Source of the DNA: Mesorhizobium sp. GbtcB19
Lineage (GTDB): Bacteria; Pseudomonadota; Alphaproteobacteria; Rhizobiales; Rhizobiaceae
DNA length: 64,000 nucleotides
Assembly (NCBI RefSeq): GCF_019091085.1
Contig: NZ_JAGXJY010000005.1
Coordinates: 295,149 to 359,148, forward strand
Direction: 5' to 3'
Part shown: in pieces, positions 9,551 to 19,932 of the stretch
How the letters are laid out: every line of letters starts with the position of its first letter
Position numbering within the stretch: position 1 is the first letter of the stretch
Notes under the pieces: model-generated
The model's database searches: none
What the model saw: only the letters and a program-made list of their open reading frames with translations
What the model was told of the DNA's origin: nothing
Position numbers and translations under genes: made by a program

Positions 9551-11169
9551 GACCTTCCTTCCCGCCCCAACCGGTCGGCGGCGACCACCAGCATCAGGCA
9601 GACGAGGCCGAGCAGCAAGGCAAGTCCAGCCGCGTCGGCCGTCCGATAGCTGCCCATGCGCGCCAAAAGCAGATAGGGCAAGGTCTGCACGGAATCACTG
9701 CCGAACAGCGCGATCACGCCGAGATCGCCGAGCGACAGCGCCATGGCGAAGGCAAAGCCGGTGGCCAGAGGCCGCCGGAGCGACGGCCAGTCGATCAGGG
9801 TGAGCCGGTTCCAGCCGGATATGCCGAGCGCCAGGCAAAGCCGCTCATGCCGTTCGCTCGCCGCATCATAGGCCGGGCGGATGGCCCGGATGGCGAAGGG
9901 CATCGCCATCACCGCGTTGACGGCGACGACCATGATCGGCGCGATGGCGAAGACATCGGTGACGTTGCGCAGCGCCAGGAACCAGCCGGCGCCAAGCACG
10001 ATCGGCGGGACGACCAGCACGAAGCCGGCCCCGGTGTCTGCCGCATGTTCGAGCAGGCTCATGACGCCGCCTGCCCTGCGCCGCAACGCCAGCGCGCGCC
10101 GCGCCGCGATCAGCGCCAGCGACAAGGCAACACTGAGCAGCGCCGCGATGAAGGCGAGACCAGCGCTGGTGAGCGTCGCGCGGCGCACCGCCTCTTCGCC
10201 CGCCAACCGGCCGAGGTCGGCCTTCAGGCCGGAAAACACCGTCGCCATCATCGGCCCGGCAACGAACAGCAGGGCAAGCGCGATGAGGCCGGCATTCATA
10301 ACGCTCTCCATCGGGCCCGCCGAAAGATAGCGGCGCGGCGCCACCGGCAGATTGGCATCGCCGACGGTGTTGGCGCCGAGCCGCGTGAGCGCCACGACCA
10401 CGACGAAGGTGAGCGCGATCTGCAGCAGCGTCAGCACCACCGCGCGGGCCGGATCGAAATCGAAGCGCAGCGCCTGGTAGATGGCGACCTCCAGCGTCGT
10501 CGCCGCTGGGCCGCCGCCCAACGTCAGCACGATGGTGAAGGAGGTTATGCAGAGCATGAAGACCAACCCGGCAACCCCCGGCAGGGCAGCGCGCAGCACC
10601 GGCCATTCGAGCAGCCGGAAGGCCGGCCGGGCGCCCATGCCAAGCTGGCTCGCCAGCCGCCACTGGTCGGTGGGAATGGTGCCCAACGCCTCCAGGAACA
10701 GGCGCGTGGCCAAGGGCAGATTGAAGAAGACATGGGCGACCAGGATGCCGGACAAGCCGTAGATGCCGGGCCAATCCCCGCCGCCAAGCCCGGCGAAGAC
10801 GCCGGCAAAATAACCGGCCCGGCCGTAGAGCGCCAATATGCCGAGCGCCGCCACGATCGCCGGCAATGCCAGCGGCACGGTGAACAGTTGCAGGATCAGG
10901 CGGCGGCCGGGAAAGCTTGGATGCCGCGACAAGGCGCGCGCCACCAGAAGCGCCGGCGCGACGGACAAGAGCGTCGAGAGAGCCGCCTGCCAGAGCGTGA
11001 AACGGGCGACGCGGAAGAGGTAACCGTCGAAGGCCGCGGCAGCGCCGGAGAGATCATGCGCGCCCTCGACGGCGAGACCGGCGAAGGCGCCGCCGATGAG
11101 CACGGCGATGGCCGCAAGCGCGAGGATGCCGGCGGTTATGCGAGGATCGCTGGAATGGGGCGTTGCCAT
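9547..11169 (-). CDS. thiP: Thiamine ABC transporter permease ThiP
   Basis: A 540-residue double-length permease with two repeats of the binding-protein-dependent transport fold, roughly residues 50-260 and 330-530, and many hydrophobic helices. EAA loops are visible ([20 protein letters not shown] and [21 protein letters not shown]). This fused two-domain form is characteristic of ThiP. It is separated from thiB by 246 bp of repeat sequence yet remains in the same orientation, and it is coupled to thiQ. Confidence 0.92.
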   Translation of the reverse strand: MATPHSSDPRITAGILALAAIAVLIGGAFAGLAVEGAHDLSGAAAAFDGYLFRVARFTLWQAALSTLLSVAPALLVARALSRHPSFPGRRLILQLFTVPLALPAIVAALGILALYGRAGYFAGVFAGLGGGDWPGIYGLSGILVAHVFFNLPLATRLFLEALGTIPTDQWRLASQLGMGARPAFRLLEWPVLRAALPGVAGLVFMLCITSFTIVLTLGGGPAATTLEVAIYQALRFDFDPARAVVLTLLQIALTFVVVVALTRLGANTVGDANLPVAPRRYLSAGPMESVMNAGLIALALLFVAGPMMATVFSGLKADLGRLAGEEAVRRATLTSAGLAFIAALLSVALSLALIAARRALALRRRAGGVMSLLEHAADTGAGFVLVVPPIVLGAGWFLALRNVTDVFAIAPIMVVAVNAVMAMPFAIRAIRPAYDAASERHERLCLALGISGWNRLTLIDWPSLRRPLATGFAFAMALSLGDLGVIALFGSDSVQTLPYLLLARMGSYRTADAAGLALLLGLVCLMLVVAADRLGREGRS

Positions 11170-11236
11170 TCCTGCCTAGCCAAACACACTGAATGGCTTG
11201 GCTAAGGCGGAAGCATTATCCGCGTCGAGTTCCCGC

Positions 11237-11395
11237 CCACCCCCCTCTGTCCTGCCGGACATCTCCCCCGCAAGGGGGGAGATTGGCAGCTTCGATCGCC
11301 GAGCCACTCTTGCAACGTTGGCGATGGGCGAAAGTGGTCGAGCGCTTGATCTCCCCCCTTGCGGGGGAGATGGCCGGCAAGCCAGAGGGGGGTGC
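11237..11395. repeat. Inverted-repeat mosaic element inserted between thiB and thiP
   Basis: Two ~46 bp arms in inverted orientation (11237-11283 and 11349-11395) share the core ATCTCCCCC...GGGGGAGAT. Each arm is itself a hairpin, and ~65 bp separate them. A related arm recurs at 28563-28608. This is a dispersed palindromic repeat, not a gene. Confidence 0.75.
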
Positions 11396-11415
11396 TCAAG
11401 CGCCATCCTGAAGCC

Positions 11416-12426
11416 TTATTTGCTCATCACCGCCAGCCACTCGTCCACCCACGCCTTGCGGTTGGCGGCGACCTCCTCCGGCTTGAACAGCAAGGTCTTG
11501 GCCGGCTTCACCAGCTTGTCGAAGACCGGGTTGAGCGGCTTGTCGGTTTTGCCTGCCGGGAACATCCAGTTGGTCTCCGGGATTACGTCCTGGAATTTCG
11601 GCCCGGTCATGAAGGCGATGAACTTTTGCGCCAACGGGTTCTTGGCGCCGGTGGCGGTGATGCCGGCAACCTCGATCTGCAGGTACTCGCCCTCCTCGAA
11701 GGAAGCCGCCTGGTAGCGTTCGGTGTTCTCGGCCACCATGTGGTAGGCCGGCGAAGTGGTGTAGGACAGTACCATCGGCGCTTCGCCCTTGGTGAACAGG
11801 CCATAGGCCTCGCTCCAGCCCGGCGTCACCGTCAGGACCTTCGGCTTGAGCTTGGCCCAGGCCTCCGGCGCCTTGTCGCCATAGACCGACTTCACCCAGA
11901 GCAGCAGGCCGAGGCCGGGCGTCGAGGTGCGCGGATCCTGGATGACGATCTTGTCCGTGCCGGCGCCTTCGACCAGATCCTTCAGGCTCTTCGGCGGCGT
12001 CTTCAGCTTTTCGGTATCGTAGACGACGGCGAAATAGCCGTAGTCGAACGGCACGAAGGTATCGTCCTTCCAGCCGCCGGGCACATTCAGATCGGCCACG
12101 GTGCCATGCGGCGCGAACAGGCCGCTCGCCTTGGCGTCCGCCGTCAGATTGGTGTCGAGGCCGAGCACGATATCGGCCTTGGTGCCGGCGCCTTCGAGCT
12201 TGACGCGGTTGAGCAGCGCCACGCCGTCGGCGACCGAGACGAATTCGAGGTCGCAGCCGCATTCGGCCTCGAACTCCTTCTTGACCGCCGGCCCGGGACC
12301 CCAGTCGGCGGTGAAGCTTTCATAGGTATAGACGGTGAGCTTGTCCTTCGCGGCCGCGGGTGCGACGCCCGCCAGCAGCGAAACAAGACCGGTTGCGAGG
12401 ATAAGCCTGGACAATATCGCGCGCAT
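11416..12426 (-). CDS. thiB: Thiamine ABC transporter periplasmic binding protein ThiB
   Basis: A 336-residue protein with a signal peptide ending ...GVAPAAA, then [21 protein letters not shown], which is the typical ThiB start of the mature chain. Other ThiB features are [19 protein letters not shown] and [14 protein letters not shown]. It captures thiamine and its phosphates for ThiPQ. It is the first gene of the operon, directly downstream of a TPP riboswitch whose platform can mask its ribosome-binding site AAGGAGG. Confidence 0.93.
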   Translation of the reverse strand: MRAILSRLILATGLVSLLAGVAPAAAKDKLTVYTYESFTADWGPGPAVKKEFEAECGCDLEFVSVADGVALLNRVKLEGAGTKADIVLGLDTNLTADAKASGLFAPHGTVADLNVPGGWKDDTFVPFDYGYFAVVYDTEKLKTPPKSLKDLVEGAGTDKIVIQDPRTSTPGLGLLLWVKSVYGDKAPEAWAKLKPKVLTVTPGWSEAYGLFTKGEAPMVLSYTTSPAYHMVAENTERYQAASFEEGEYLQIEVAGITATGAKNPLAQKFIAFMTGPKFQDVIPETNWMFPAGKTDKPLNPVFDKLVKPAKTLLFKPEEVAANRKAWVDEWLAVMSK

Positions 12427-12427
12427 C

Positions 12428-12466
12428 GGCGCCTCCTTCGTTCGAGTGACAAGGAATTGAGGCGCC
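12428..12466 (-). promoter_or_regulatory. Shine-Dalgarno-sequestering hairpin of the thiB leader
   Basis: On the minus strand GGCGCC(T)...CCTT upstream pairs with AAGG-AGGCGCC, so the AAGGAGG ribosome-binding site (12432-12438) is buried in a stem two bases before the thiB ATG. This is the expected translational OFF structure for the adjacent riboswitch. Inferred by eye; no folding was run. Confidence 0.6.
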
Positions 12467-12484
12467 GGATGGTCCGAAACGTCT

Positions 12485-12567
12485 AATCCCTCCGCCGGTA
12501 CAAACCGGATCAGGTTCAGCGGGTTGGCTTTTCGCCTCTCAGCCGGATCACGTCCGGCACCCCGTTA
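12485..12567 (-). promoter_or_regulatory. TPP riboswitch (THI element)
   Basis: Read on the minus strand, the conserved blocks occur in order: ACGGGGTGCC, GGCTGAGAGG, ACCCGCTGAACCTGATC, GGTTTGTACCGGCGGAGGGA. These are the diagnostic CUGAGA and CUGAACCUGAUC regions of the thiamine pyrophosphate aptamer. It ends ~58 nt before thiB and would shut off uptake when TPP is plentiful. Confidence 0.95.
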
Positions 12568-12701
12568 GAGCGCCTCGACAGATAGGCCCGGCCGAAGCGG
12601 CGCGCAAGCGGAAGTTTGCCGGGCAGCTATTGTTCGGACGGGATCGGGACGCGACGTGCGCGGCTTCCGTTTCACCTGGAGGGCTGCTAAGGGCGACGGC
12701 C

Positions 12702-13346
12702 ATGGGCACATTCACCATCCTGCTCGGCGGCGAACTCGTCCGCACGCCGCGGCTCGAACGCCAGATCGAAGGCTCGCGCGTCATCGCCGCCGATGCCGGC
12801 ATCGGTCATGCCCGCATGCTGGGCCTTATGCCGGAGCTGTGGGTGGGCGATTTCGATTCGGTGCCGGCGAACCTGCCGAAAGATTTGGCCGCCGTGCCGC
12901 GCAAGGTGTTTCCGGCCGAGAAGGACATGACCGATGGCGAGCTTGCCATCGCTGAAGCGCTTCAGCGCGGCGCCACCAGCCTGGTGCTGGCCGGCGCCTT
13001 CGGCGGCAAGCGCGCCGACCATGCCTTCCTGCATCTGGCGCTGGCCGTGCGTCTGACCGAAACGGGCACGACCGTGCTGCTGACGAGCGGCGCTCAGGAG
13101 GGCGTTCCGGTCCTGCCCGGCAGCGCCAGCTTCGACTATGATGACGGCACGCTGTTTTCGGTGCTCGGCTTTTCCGAACTGTCCGGCCTGACGGTTACCG
13201 GCGCCAAATGGCCGCTCGACCGCGTCGAGGTGGCGTTCGGCTCCTCGCTCACTATATCAAACGAGGTCAAAGGGCGGCTCGGCATCGCGCTGGAGCGTGG
13301 CCGGGCGCTGCTTCTGGCCCACCCCTACCCTCTTCCTGAAAGCTGA
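12702..13346 (+). CDS. Thiamine pyrophosphokinase
   Basis: A 214-residue protein of the TPK/ThiN family: AADAGIGHARMLGLMPELWVGDFDSV contains the ATP/Mg site, followed by PAEKDMTDGELAI and LAGAFGGKRADHAFLHL. It transfers pyrophosphate from ATP to thiamine, making TPP. It is divergent from the thiBPQ operon, so imported thiamine is activated next door. The ATG at 12702 follows AAGGGCGACGGCC, and homology begins at MGTFTILLGG. Confidence 0.9.
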   Translation: MGTFTILLGGELVRTPRLERQIEGSRVIAADAGIGHARMLGLMPELWVGDFDSVPANLPKDLAAVPRKVFPAEKDMTDGELAIAEALQRGATSLVLAGAFGGKRADHAFLHLALAVRLTETGTTVLLTSGAQEGVPVLPGSASFDYDDGTLFSVLGFSELSGLTVTGAKWPLDRVEVAFGSSLTISNEVKGRLGIALERGRALLLAHPYPLPES

Positions 13347-13356
13347 CAATCCAGAC

Positions 13357-15171
13357 ATGGCGCCGCCACTTCTCAATCTCGACGGCATTAAACTGACCTT
13401 CGGCGGCACCCCGCTGCTCGACGGCGCGGCGCTCAGCGCGTCTGCCGGTGAGAAGATCGCGCTGGTCGGCCGCAATGGCTCCGGCAAGTCGACGCTGCTC
13501 AAGATCGCCGCCGGCATGATCGAGCCGCAGGACGGCGAGGTGTTCCGTCAGCCTTCGGCGACGGTCCGCTATCTGCCGCAGATGCCGGACATGGACGGCT
13601 TCGCCGATGTCCGCGCCTATGTCGAGGCCGGCCTCGGCCCGGCCGACGATCCGCATCGCGCCACCTATCTGATGGAGCATCTCGGCCTCACCGGCGAGGA
13701 GCGGCCGAACGATCTGTCGGGCGGCGAGGCGCGACGCGCCGCCCTTGCTCGCGTCATGGCGCCGGAACCCGATATCCTTCTGCTCGACGAGCCGACCAAC
13801 CATCTCGATCTCTCGGTCATCGAATGGCTGGAAGAGGAGCTTGCCCGCACTTCCTCGGCCGTGATCCTGATCTCGCACGACCGCCGCTTTCTCGAGCGCG
13901 TCACGCGCGCCACCGTCTGGCTCGACCGTGGCCAGACGCGGCGGCTGGACAAGGGCTTCGCCCATTTCGAGGAATGGCGCGACCAGGTGCTGGAAGAGGA
14001 AGAGCGCGAGCAGCACAAGCTCGGCCGCCAGATCGTGCGCGAGGAGCATTGGCTGCGCTACGGCGTGACCGCCAGGCGCAAGCGCAACATGCGCCGCCTC
14101 GGCGAATTGCAGACCATGCGCCAGCGCTTCCGCAGCCATCGCGGCGCCGAAGGCACCGCCACCATGGTGGCCAGCGACGCCGCCGAATCCGGCAAGCTGG
14201 TGATCGAGGCGAAAAGCATCGACAAGAGCTTTGGCGAGCTGACCGTGGTGAAGGGTTTTTCGACCCGCATCCAGCGCGGCGACCGCGTCGGCCTGGTCGG
14301 CCCGAACGGCGCCGGCAAGACGACATTGTTGAAGATGCTGACCGGCGAGCTGGCGCCGGACGCAGGCTCCGTTCGGCTCGGCGTCAATCTGGAGATCGCA
14401 ACGCTCGACCAGAAACGCGAGGCGGTCGACCCGGCCGAGACGCTCGCGCATTACCTGACCGACGGCCGCGGCGAAAACCTGCTCGTCAATGGCGAGCAAC
14501 GCCATGTCGTCTCCTACATGAAGGATTTCCTGTTCAAGCCGGAGCAGGCGCGCACGCCGGTGCGCGAGCTTTCCGGCGGCGAACGGGCGCGTTTGCTGCT
14601 GGCCCGCGTGCTGGCAAGGCCGGCCAACCTTCTGGTGCTCGACGAGCCGACCAACGATCTCGACATGGAGACGCTGGAGCTGCTGCAGGAGCTGGTCGCG
14701 GGCTTTGCCGGAACGGTGATCCTGGTCAGCCACGACCGCGATTTCCTCGACCGGACCGTCACCAGCGTGATCGCGCCGGACGGCGGCGGGCGCTGGATCG
14801 AATATGCCGGCGGCTATTCCGACATGCTGGCGCAGCGCGGCGGCTCGAAGCTGGAGGACCGCAAGGCGAGGTCGAAAGCCGAGACCGTCGACGCCTCGCC
14901 GAAAGCCGAACAGGCTGCGCCGAAGGGCCCGGCGAAGAAACTCTCCTTCAAGCAGAAATTTGCGCTGGACTCGCTTCCGAAGAAGATTGAAGCGGTGACC
15001 GCCTCGATCGCCAGGCTGGAGAACAACATCGCTGACCCCGCCTTCTACGAGCGCGACCCCGTCTCGTTCCAGAAGACCATCGCCGCGCTCGACAAGGAGC
15101 GCACCACGCTCGCCGCGCTCGAGGAAGAATGGCTGGAGCTGGAGATGCTGCGCGAGGAGATGGAGGGGTAG
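13357..15171 (+). CDS. ABC-F family ATPase (Uup-like)
   Basis: A 604-residue soluble protein with two ATPase domains and no membrane segment. Domain 1 has Walker A GRNGSGKST and signature LSGGEARR; domain 2 has GPNGAGKTT and LSGGERARL. Between them lies the charged interdomain linker. The C-terminal ~80 residues are a coiled coil like the Uup DNA-binding tail. ABC-F proteins act on ribosomes or on DNA. The start at 13357 (MAPPLLNLDGIKLTFGG) fits the family; a start at 13297 would overlap the kinase gene. Confidence 0.88.
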   Translation: MAPPLLNLDGIKLTFGGTPLLDGAALSASAGEKIALVGRNGSGKSTLLKIAAGMIEPQDGEVFRQPSATVRYLPQMPDMDGFADVRAYVEAGLGPADDPHRATYLMEHLGLTGEERPNDLSGGEARRAALARVMAPEPDILLLDEPTNHLDLSVIEWLEEELARTSSAVILISHDRRFLERVTRATVWLDRGQTRRLDKGFAHFEEWRDQVLEEEEREQHKLGRQIVREEHWLRYGVTARRKRNMRRLGELQTMRQRFRSHRGAEGTATMVASDAAESGKLVIEAKSIDKSFGELTVVKGFSTRIQRGDRVGLVGPNGAGKTTLLKMLTGELAPDAGSVRLGVNLEIATLDQKREAVDPAETLAHYLTDGRGENLLVNGEQRHVVSYMKDFLFKPEQARTPVRELSGGERARLLLARVLARPANLLVLDEPTNDLDMETLELLQELVAGFAGTVILVSHDRDFLDRTVTSVIAPDGGGRWIEYAGGYSDMLAQRGGSKLEDRKARSKAETVDASPKAEQAAPKGPAKKLSFKQKFALDSLPKKIEAVTASIARLENNIADPAFYERDPVSFQKTIAALDKERTTLAALEEEWLELEMLREEMEG

Positions 15172-15189
15172 CGGGCTTGCCTGCACGCA

Positions 15190-15209
15190 GATATGCGCTT
15201 ATTCTATGC
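15190..15209 (+). promoter_or_regulatory. Possible promoter/operator of ccdAB
   Basis: ATATGCGC (15191-15198) and TATGCGCAT flank a TTATTCT that could be a -10 box. The repeated ATGCGC half-sites just upstream of ccdA suggest an autoregulatory operator, as is usual for ccd modules. Weak evidence. Confidence 0.3.
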
Positions 15210-15226
15210 GCATGAAGAGGTAGGCC

Positions 15227-15469
15227 ATGCTTCAATCAACTGGAAAACCACAACGCAAATCAGTCAACACCTCGATTGATTCCCGATTGATCGAGGAGGC
15301 CAAGGCGTTGGGCATCAATATGTCCCGTGCTGCCGAGCAAGGCATCGCCAAGGCAATTTCTGCCGAGAAGACGCGTCGGTGGCAGGAGGAGAATAAGGAA
15401 GCGCTCGAAAGCTCCAACGAATACGTCAAGCGCAACGGTCTGCCTTTAGCCAAGTACCGGCTGTTTTGA
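15227..15469 (+). CDS. ccdA: CcdA-type antitoxin
   Basis: An 80-residue protein. The N-terminal part (KSVNTSIDSRLIEEAKALGINMSRAAEQG) matches the ribbon-helix-helix DNA-binding fold of CcdA. The C-terminal half, including WQEENKEALESSNEYVKRNGLPLA, is the flexible toxin-binding tail with the conserved NEYVxxxGLPL ending. Its stop overlaps the toxin start (TGATG). Confidence 0.92.
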   Translation: MLQSTGKPQRKSVNTSIDSRLIEEAKALGINMSRAAEQGIAKAISAEKTRRWQEENKEALESSNEYVKRNGLPLAKYRLF

Positions 15470-15768
15470 TGGCCCGCTATGACTTCTACCGGAGCGCTGG
15501 AAGCGACGGCTATCTCCTTGATGTCCAGTCCGATATACTAGAGCACCTCGATACCAACGTCGTCGTTCCGCTTCTGCCGCCCAGCCTCGCACCGTTGCCG
15601 GCTCGAAGGCTGAACCCGATCTTCAAGATCGATGGCAAAGACCATGTGATGGTCACCCAGTTCATTTCGGCTGTGACGGCTTCCGAACTGCGGGCAGCAG
15701 AAGGAAATCTTGCAAGACACCACGACGATATCGTCGCCGCCTTGGATATGTTGTTTCAGGGCTTTTGA
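15469..15768 (+). CDS. ccdB: CcdB-type toxin (DNA gyrase inhibitor)
   Basis: A 99-residue protein beginning MARYDFYRSAGSDGYLLDVQSD and ending with DIVAALDMLFQGF, the canonical CcdB layout. The C-terminal residues that contact GyrA in F-plasmid CcdB (W-G-I) are here Q-G-F, which may alter potency. The ATG overlaps the antitoxin stop. A complete-looking chromosomal TA module between an ABC-F gene and a convergent membrane protein. Confidence 0.9.
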   Translation: MARYDFYRSAGSDGYLLDVQSDILEHLDTNVVVPLLPPSLAPLPARRLNPIFKIDGKDHVMVTQFISAVTASELRAAEGNLARHHDDIVAALDMLFQGF

Positions 15769-15788
15769 GCCCCGCTGGCGTCCCTGGT

Positions 15789-17633
15789 TCACCCCGACGT
15801 CTTCGCCGCCCAGGCCTTCAGCGCTTCGTCGAACACCTTCTCGCCGGGGATGCCCTTCTCCATGGTGAGCAGCGCCCGGCGTCCGGTCTTGTAGACCACC
15901 GGCACGTCGATCCAAGCCTGCCCCCTCAGCAGCGTCAGATTGGCGTCCACGTCGGCCTTGGTGTCGTTGAGCGCCACGAGGAAGAAGCCGTCGCCGATCT
16001 TGGCCGGAAGGCCGATCAGCGGACTGCCGGCATCCTGCTCCGAACTCTTCATGGCGATGCGCAGAAGACCGTCGACGCCGCCGCCGTCGAAGTCTTTCGG
16101 CGTCAGGAAGATCATTTCGATGATATGGCTGGCCGGCAAGGTCTGATCGGCGTTGCGCCGGATCGTCATGCGCAGCTGGATGTTCTTGCCGGGGATCGTC
16201 GCTTCGGCGCGGATCGCAGGCTCAGGCGGCAGGTCGCCGCCAGGCGATTCCTGCACCAGCGACCAGACGATGCTACCGGGCTCGGCCGTGCCCTGCTGGG
16301 TGCTGGTGCGCTCCTCATAGAAGATCGCCTTCTGTCCGACCGGCACGGTCGCCTCGGCCGTCGCCGGCGCGGCTGTGGCTGGCGCGGTGCCTGCGGCCGG
16401 CGGCGTTGTCGCCGCCGCGGGTGGCGTGGCGCCTGCCGCTGGCGGCGTTGTCGCATCAGCCGCTGGCGGCGTGGTCCCGGCCGCCGGCGGTGTCGGATTG
16501 GCGGCGCCGGTCGTCGGTGCCGCCGGCGTTGCTCCCGCGGCGGGCGCCTCGGGCGTTGGCGTTGCCGGAGCAGGCGACGTGCCGGTCGCAGCGGGCGCGG
16601 TCGCCGGCGCGGTCGGCGGGCGCGAGGTCAGCGCCGCGACGGATTCGCCTTCGCCGATCGTCGCCTGTCCGCCGGCGGGACCAGGATCGGTCTCCTTGCC
16701 TTCGGGTGTCAGGCGCTGCGTGAACTTGGTCGTGTCGGCCGGTTCGCTGGCCGCCGCCGGGGCCGGCGCTGCCGCCGTCTCGGTCGCCGGCTTGGCCGGA
16801 GCCGGTTTGACCAGCGGCTCGGTCGAGACCGTCTTGTTGCCACTGCCGCCAAGGCCGAAGAGCGAGCCGAACGCGTTCTTGTTCAGCCATATGCCATAGC
16901 CGCCGCCGGCCAGCACCAGCAGCGCGACGACGGCGGCAATCAGGCCGCCATAGCTGCGCTTGCGCCGCTGCGGCTGGGGCCGCAGCCGCTGAAATGTATC
17001 GGCGGCCGGCTGCTCGTCATTGGCAAAGACGTCGCTGCCATCGTCGGAATCGGCGGCATCCATGCCGGCGAGGCCGACATCGTCTTCGCGCGGCGACGGC
17101 ATCGGCGGTGGCGGAGCTTTCTGCCAGGCAGGCTCCTGCTTTGGCGTGGCCTGCCAGCTCGGCTCCGTCCTTGCCGTGCTCTGCCACGCCGGCTCGGTCT
17201 TGGCAGGGCTTTGCGATGCGGGCTCAGCCTTCGGCGTGCTTTGCCAGCTCGGCTCCGTCCTGGCGGGCGCGGTCGGCGCCTTGAACGGCTCGGATCTGAA
17301 CGGATCCGGCTTGGCGGGCTCCGGCGCCGCCGGCTGGCGGGCATGGCTCGGCTGGTTCTTGTTGCGGTCGATGGAGGAGAAAATATGCTCCAGCTCCGCT
17401 AGCGGATCCTCGGCCGGAGGACGTTTGACGTAGTCGCGCTCGACGCTGGAAATGGCATCTTCCAGCGAGCGCTTCTGCTTGCTGACGACCTCGGGCGCGA
17501 GCGGCGGGGAATACTCGGCGAGCTTCTTCGCCAGCACCGCGCGGGCACCGTCGTATATCTGCTTGCGCACCTCGAACGAAGGATCGCCCTTCTTGTCGAG
17601 TTGCTTTTTCAGAACACTAACGAAATCTGCCAT
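15789..17633 (-). CDS. Large repeat-rich single-pass membrane protein of unknown function
   Basis: 614 residues. The N-terminal ~90 residues are helical and cytoplasmic-looking (MADFVSVLKKQLDKKG...). Residues ~127-176 hold five decapeptide repeats of the form EPxWQ(S/A)xxxx. One transmembrane helix lies at ~230-250 (LIAAVVALLVLAGGGYGIWL), preceded by the basic QRRKRS. A long Ala/Pro/Thr-rich stretch follows (TPPAAG-type repeats, ~residues 360-440). The folded C-terminal ~170 residues are probably periplasmic (GQKAIFYEERTSTQQGTAEP...). I do not recognise a functional family; it is upstream of and convergent with ccdB, and follows purA on the same strand. Confidence 0.75.
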   Translation of the reverse strand: MADFVSVLKKQLDKKGDPSFEVRKQIYDGARAVLAKKLAEYSPPLAPEVVSKQKRSLEDAISSVERDYVKRPPAEDPLAELEHIFSSIDRNKNQPSHARQPAAPEPAKPDPFRSEPFKAPTAPARTEPSWQSTPKAEPASQSPAKTEPAWQSTARTEPSWQATPKQEPAWQKAPPPPMPSPREDDVGLAGMDAADSDDGSDVFANDEQPAADTFQRLRPQPQRRKRSYGGLIAAVVALLVLAGGGYGIWLNKNAFGSLFGLGGSGNKTVSTEPLVKPAPAKPATETAAAPAPAAASEPADTTKFTQRLTPEGKETDPGPAGGQATIGEGESVAALTSRPPTAPATAPAATGTSPAPATPTPEAPAAGATPAAPTTGAANPTPPAAGTTPPAADATTPPAAGATPPAAATTPPAAGTAPATAAPATAEATVPVGQKAIFYEERTSTQQGTAEPGSIVWSLVQESPGGDLPPEPAIRAEATIPGKNIQLRMTIRRNADQTLPASHIIEMIFLTPKDFDGGGVDGLLRIAMKSSEQDAGSPLIGLPAKIGDGFFLVALNDTKADVDANLTLLRGQAWIDVPVVYKTGRRALLTMEKGIPGEKVFDEALKAWAAKTSG

Positions 17634-17702
17634 GCGTCAGGTGACCTGCATTCTTTTCCCGCCGGCTGCAAATCAGCCATAGCCCCGGGAAGGGCTGTGA
17701 AA

Positions 17703-19001
<1,299 letters not shown>

Positions 19002-19436
19002 GTTCTTTTCCCTTGAAATGCCGCGCGGGCGGCCTGAAACGACAGGCCTCTATAGCGTCAAGCGCCGGCCGGCGCGACCCTTTCTTTGCCGTCGCAACCC
19101 CGAAGTATGATCCCGAACCGAAGGGCCGCGTAAGCGAAAAGCGGAAGCCGGTTTTCGCAACGGATCATGCTCTGACGAGGACCGGAATGACCACCCAACG
19201 AACGCCATTCCGACACTCGACGGCATCGCGCTCGCCGAATACAGCGGCAGCAAAGCAGCGCTGCAGATGCAACGACCCCTCTCGCATCATATGCCGAGCA
19301 GCCGGCAGCAACGGCTAAACCATTAAGGATATTGATATTTTCGATATGTGTGAGTCTGCGAGCGATTGACTCTCTCAATTTTCAGCGAACACATATCGCG
19401 GCCAGGTTGCAGTTTTCATCGACCAGAGAGGGAACC
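19002..19436. other. 435 bp intergenic region, purA / SH3 gene
   Basis: Contains the rhizobial palindrome at 19104-19173 and a possible promoter for the SH3 gene (TTGACT near 19366). No convincing coding region. Confidence 0.5.
19104..19173. repeat. Rhizobial intergenic palindrome (copy 3, long variant)
   Basis: Begins AGTATGATCCCGAACCGAAG and ends GGATCATGCTCTG, with GCGAAAAGCGGAAGCCGGTT at its core. Same layout as the element at 261-328. Confidence 0.75.
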
Positions 19437-19853
19437 ATGAATTTCCGCATGTTTATGGCACTGATCGCCGCCTTTCTCGGCCTCGCGGTCTTTTCCACAT
19501 CGGCCTCGGCGGCCACGGTCGCGCACACGACGACGTCGCTGAACGTCCGCAGCGGCCCGGGCGCGCACTTTGCCAGGATCGCAACCTTGCCGGCCGGCCA
19601 GCGGGTGACGCTGTCCCATTGCGAGGACGGCTGGTGTTCGATCCGCGCGGCCGGACTCCACGGTTGGGCGAGCGCAAGCTATCTCGAACGTTCCCATGTC
19701 GTACGTCCGATCATCGTGCAGCCGCAAATCGTCATCCGCCCGCCGCACTACCGTCCGCACAGACCACATTGGCCGCATAAGCCGCACCGGCCGCGGCCTC
19801 CGAAGCCTAACAAGCCGCAATGCAAGATCGCGCCCGGCTTCCCCTGCAAGTGA
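19437..19853 (+). CDS. Exported SH3-domain protein with proline/histidine-rich tail
   Basis: 138 residues. The signal peptide MNFRMFMALIAAFLGLAVF...SASA is followed by a bacterial SH3 domain (TTSLNVRSGPGAHFARIATL to LHGWASASYLER), a fold that often binds cell-wall peptides. The last ~45 residues are Pro/His/Arg/Lys-rich (PHRPHWPHKPHRPRPPKP) and end in two cysteines. GAGAGGGA precedes the ATG at 19437. It is periplasmic or secreted; the specific role is unknown. Confidence 0.75.
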   Translation: MNFRMFMALIAAFLGLAVFSTSASAATVAHTTTSLNVRSGPGAHFARIATLPAGQRVTLSHCEDGWCSIRAAGLHGWASASYLERSHVVRPIIVQPQIVIRPPHYRPHRPHWPHKPHRPRPPKPNKPQCKIAPGFPCK

Positions 19854-19879
19854 GGTCGGTCAAGGCCTGACAAAAATCA

Positions 19880-19911
19880 AACGCCCCGCTGCTGTCGCAG
19901 CGGGGCGTTTC
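19880..19911. terminator. Bidirectional terminator between SH3 gene and serA
   Basis: AACGCCCCGCTGC / GCAGCGGGGCGTT stem with A-rich sequence on the left and T-rich on the right, so it can end both convergent transcripts. Confidence 0.85.
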
Positions 19912-19932
19912 GATTTCAATCGGCCAGCACGT

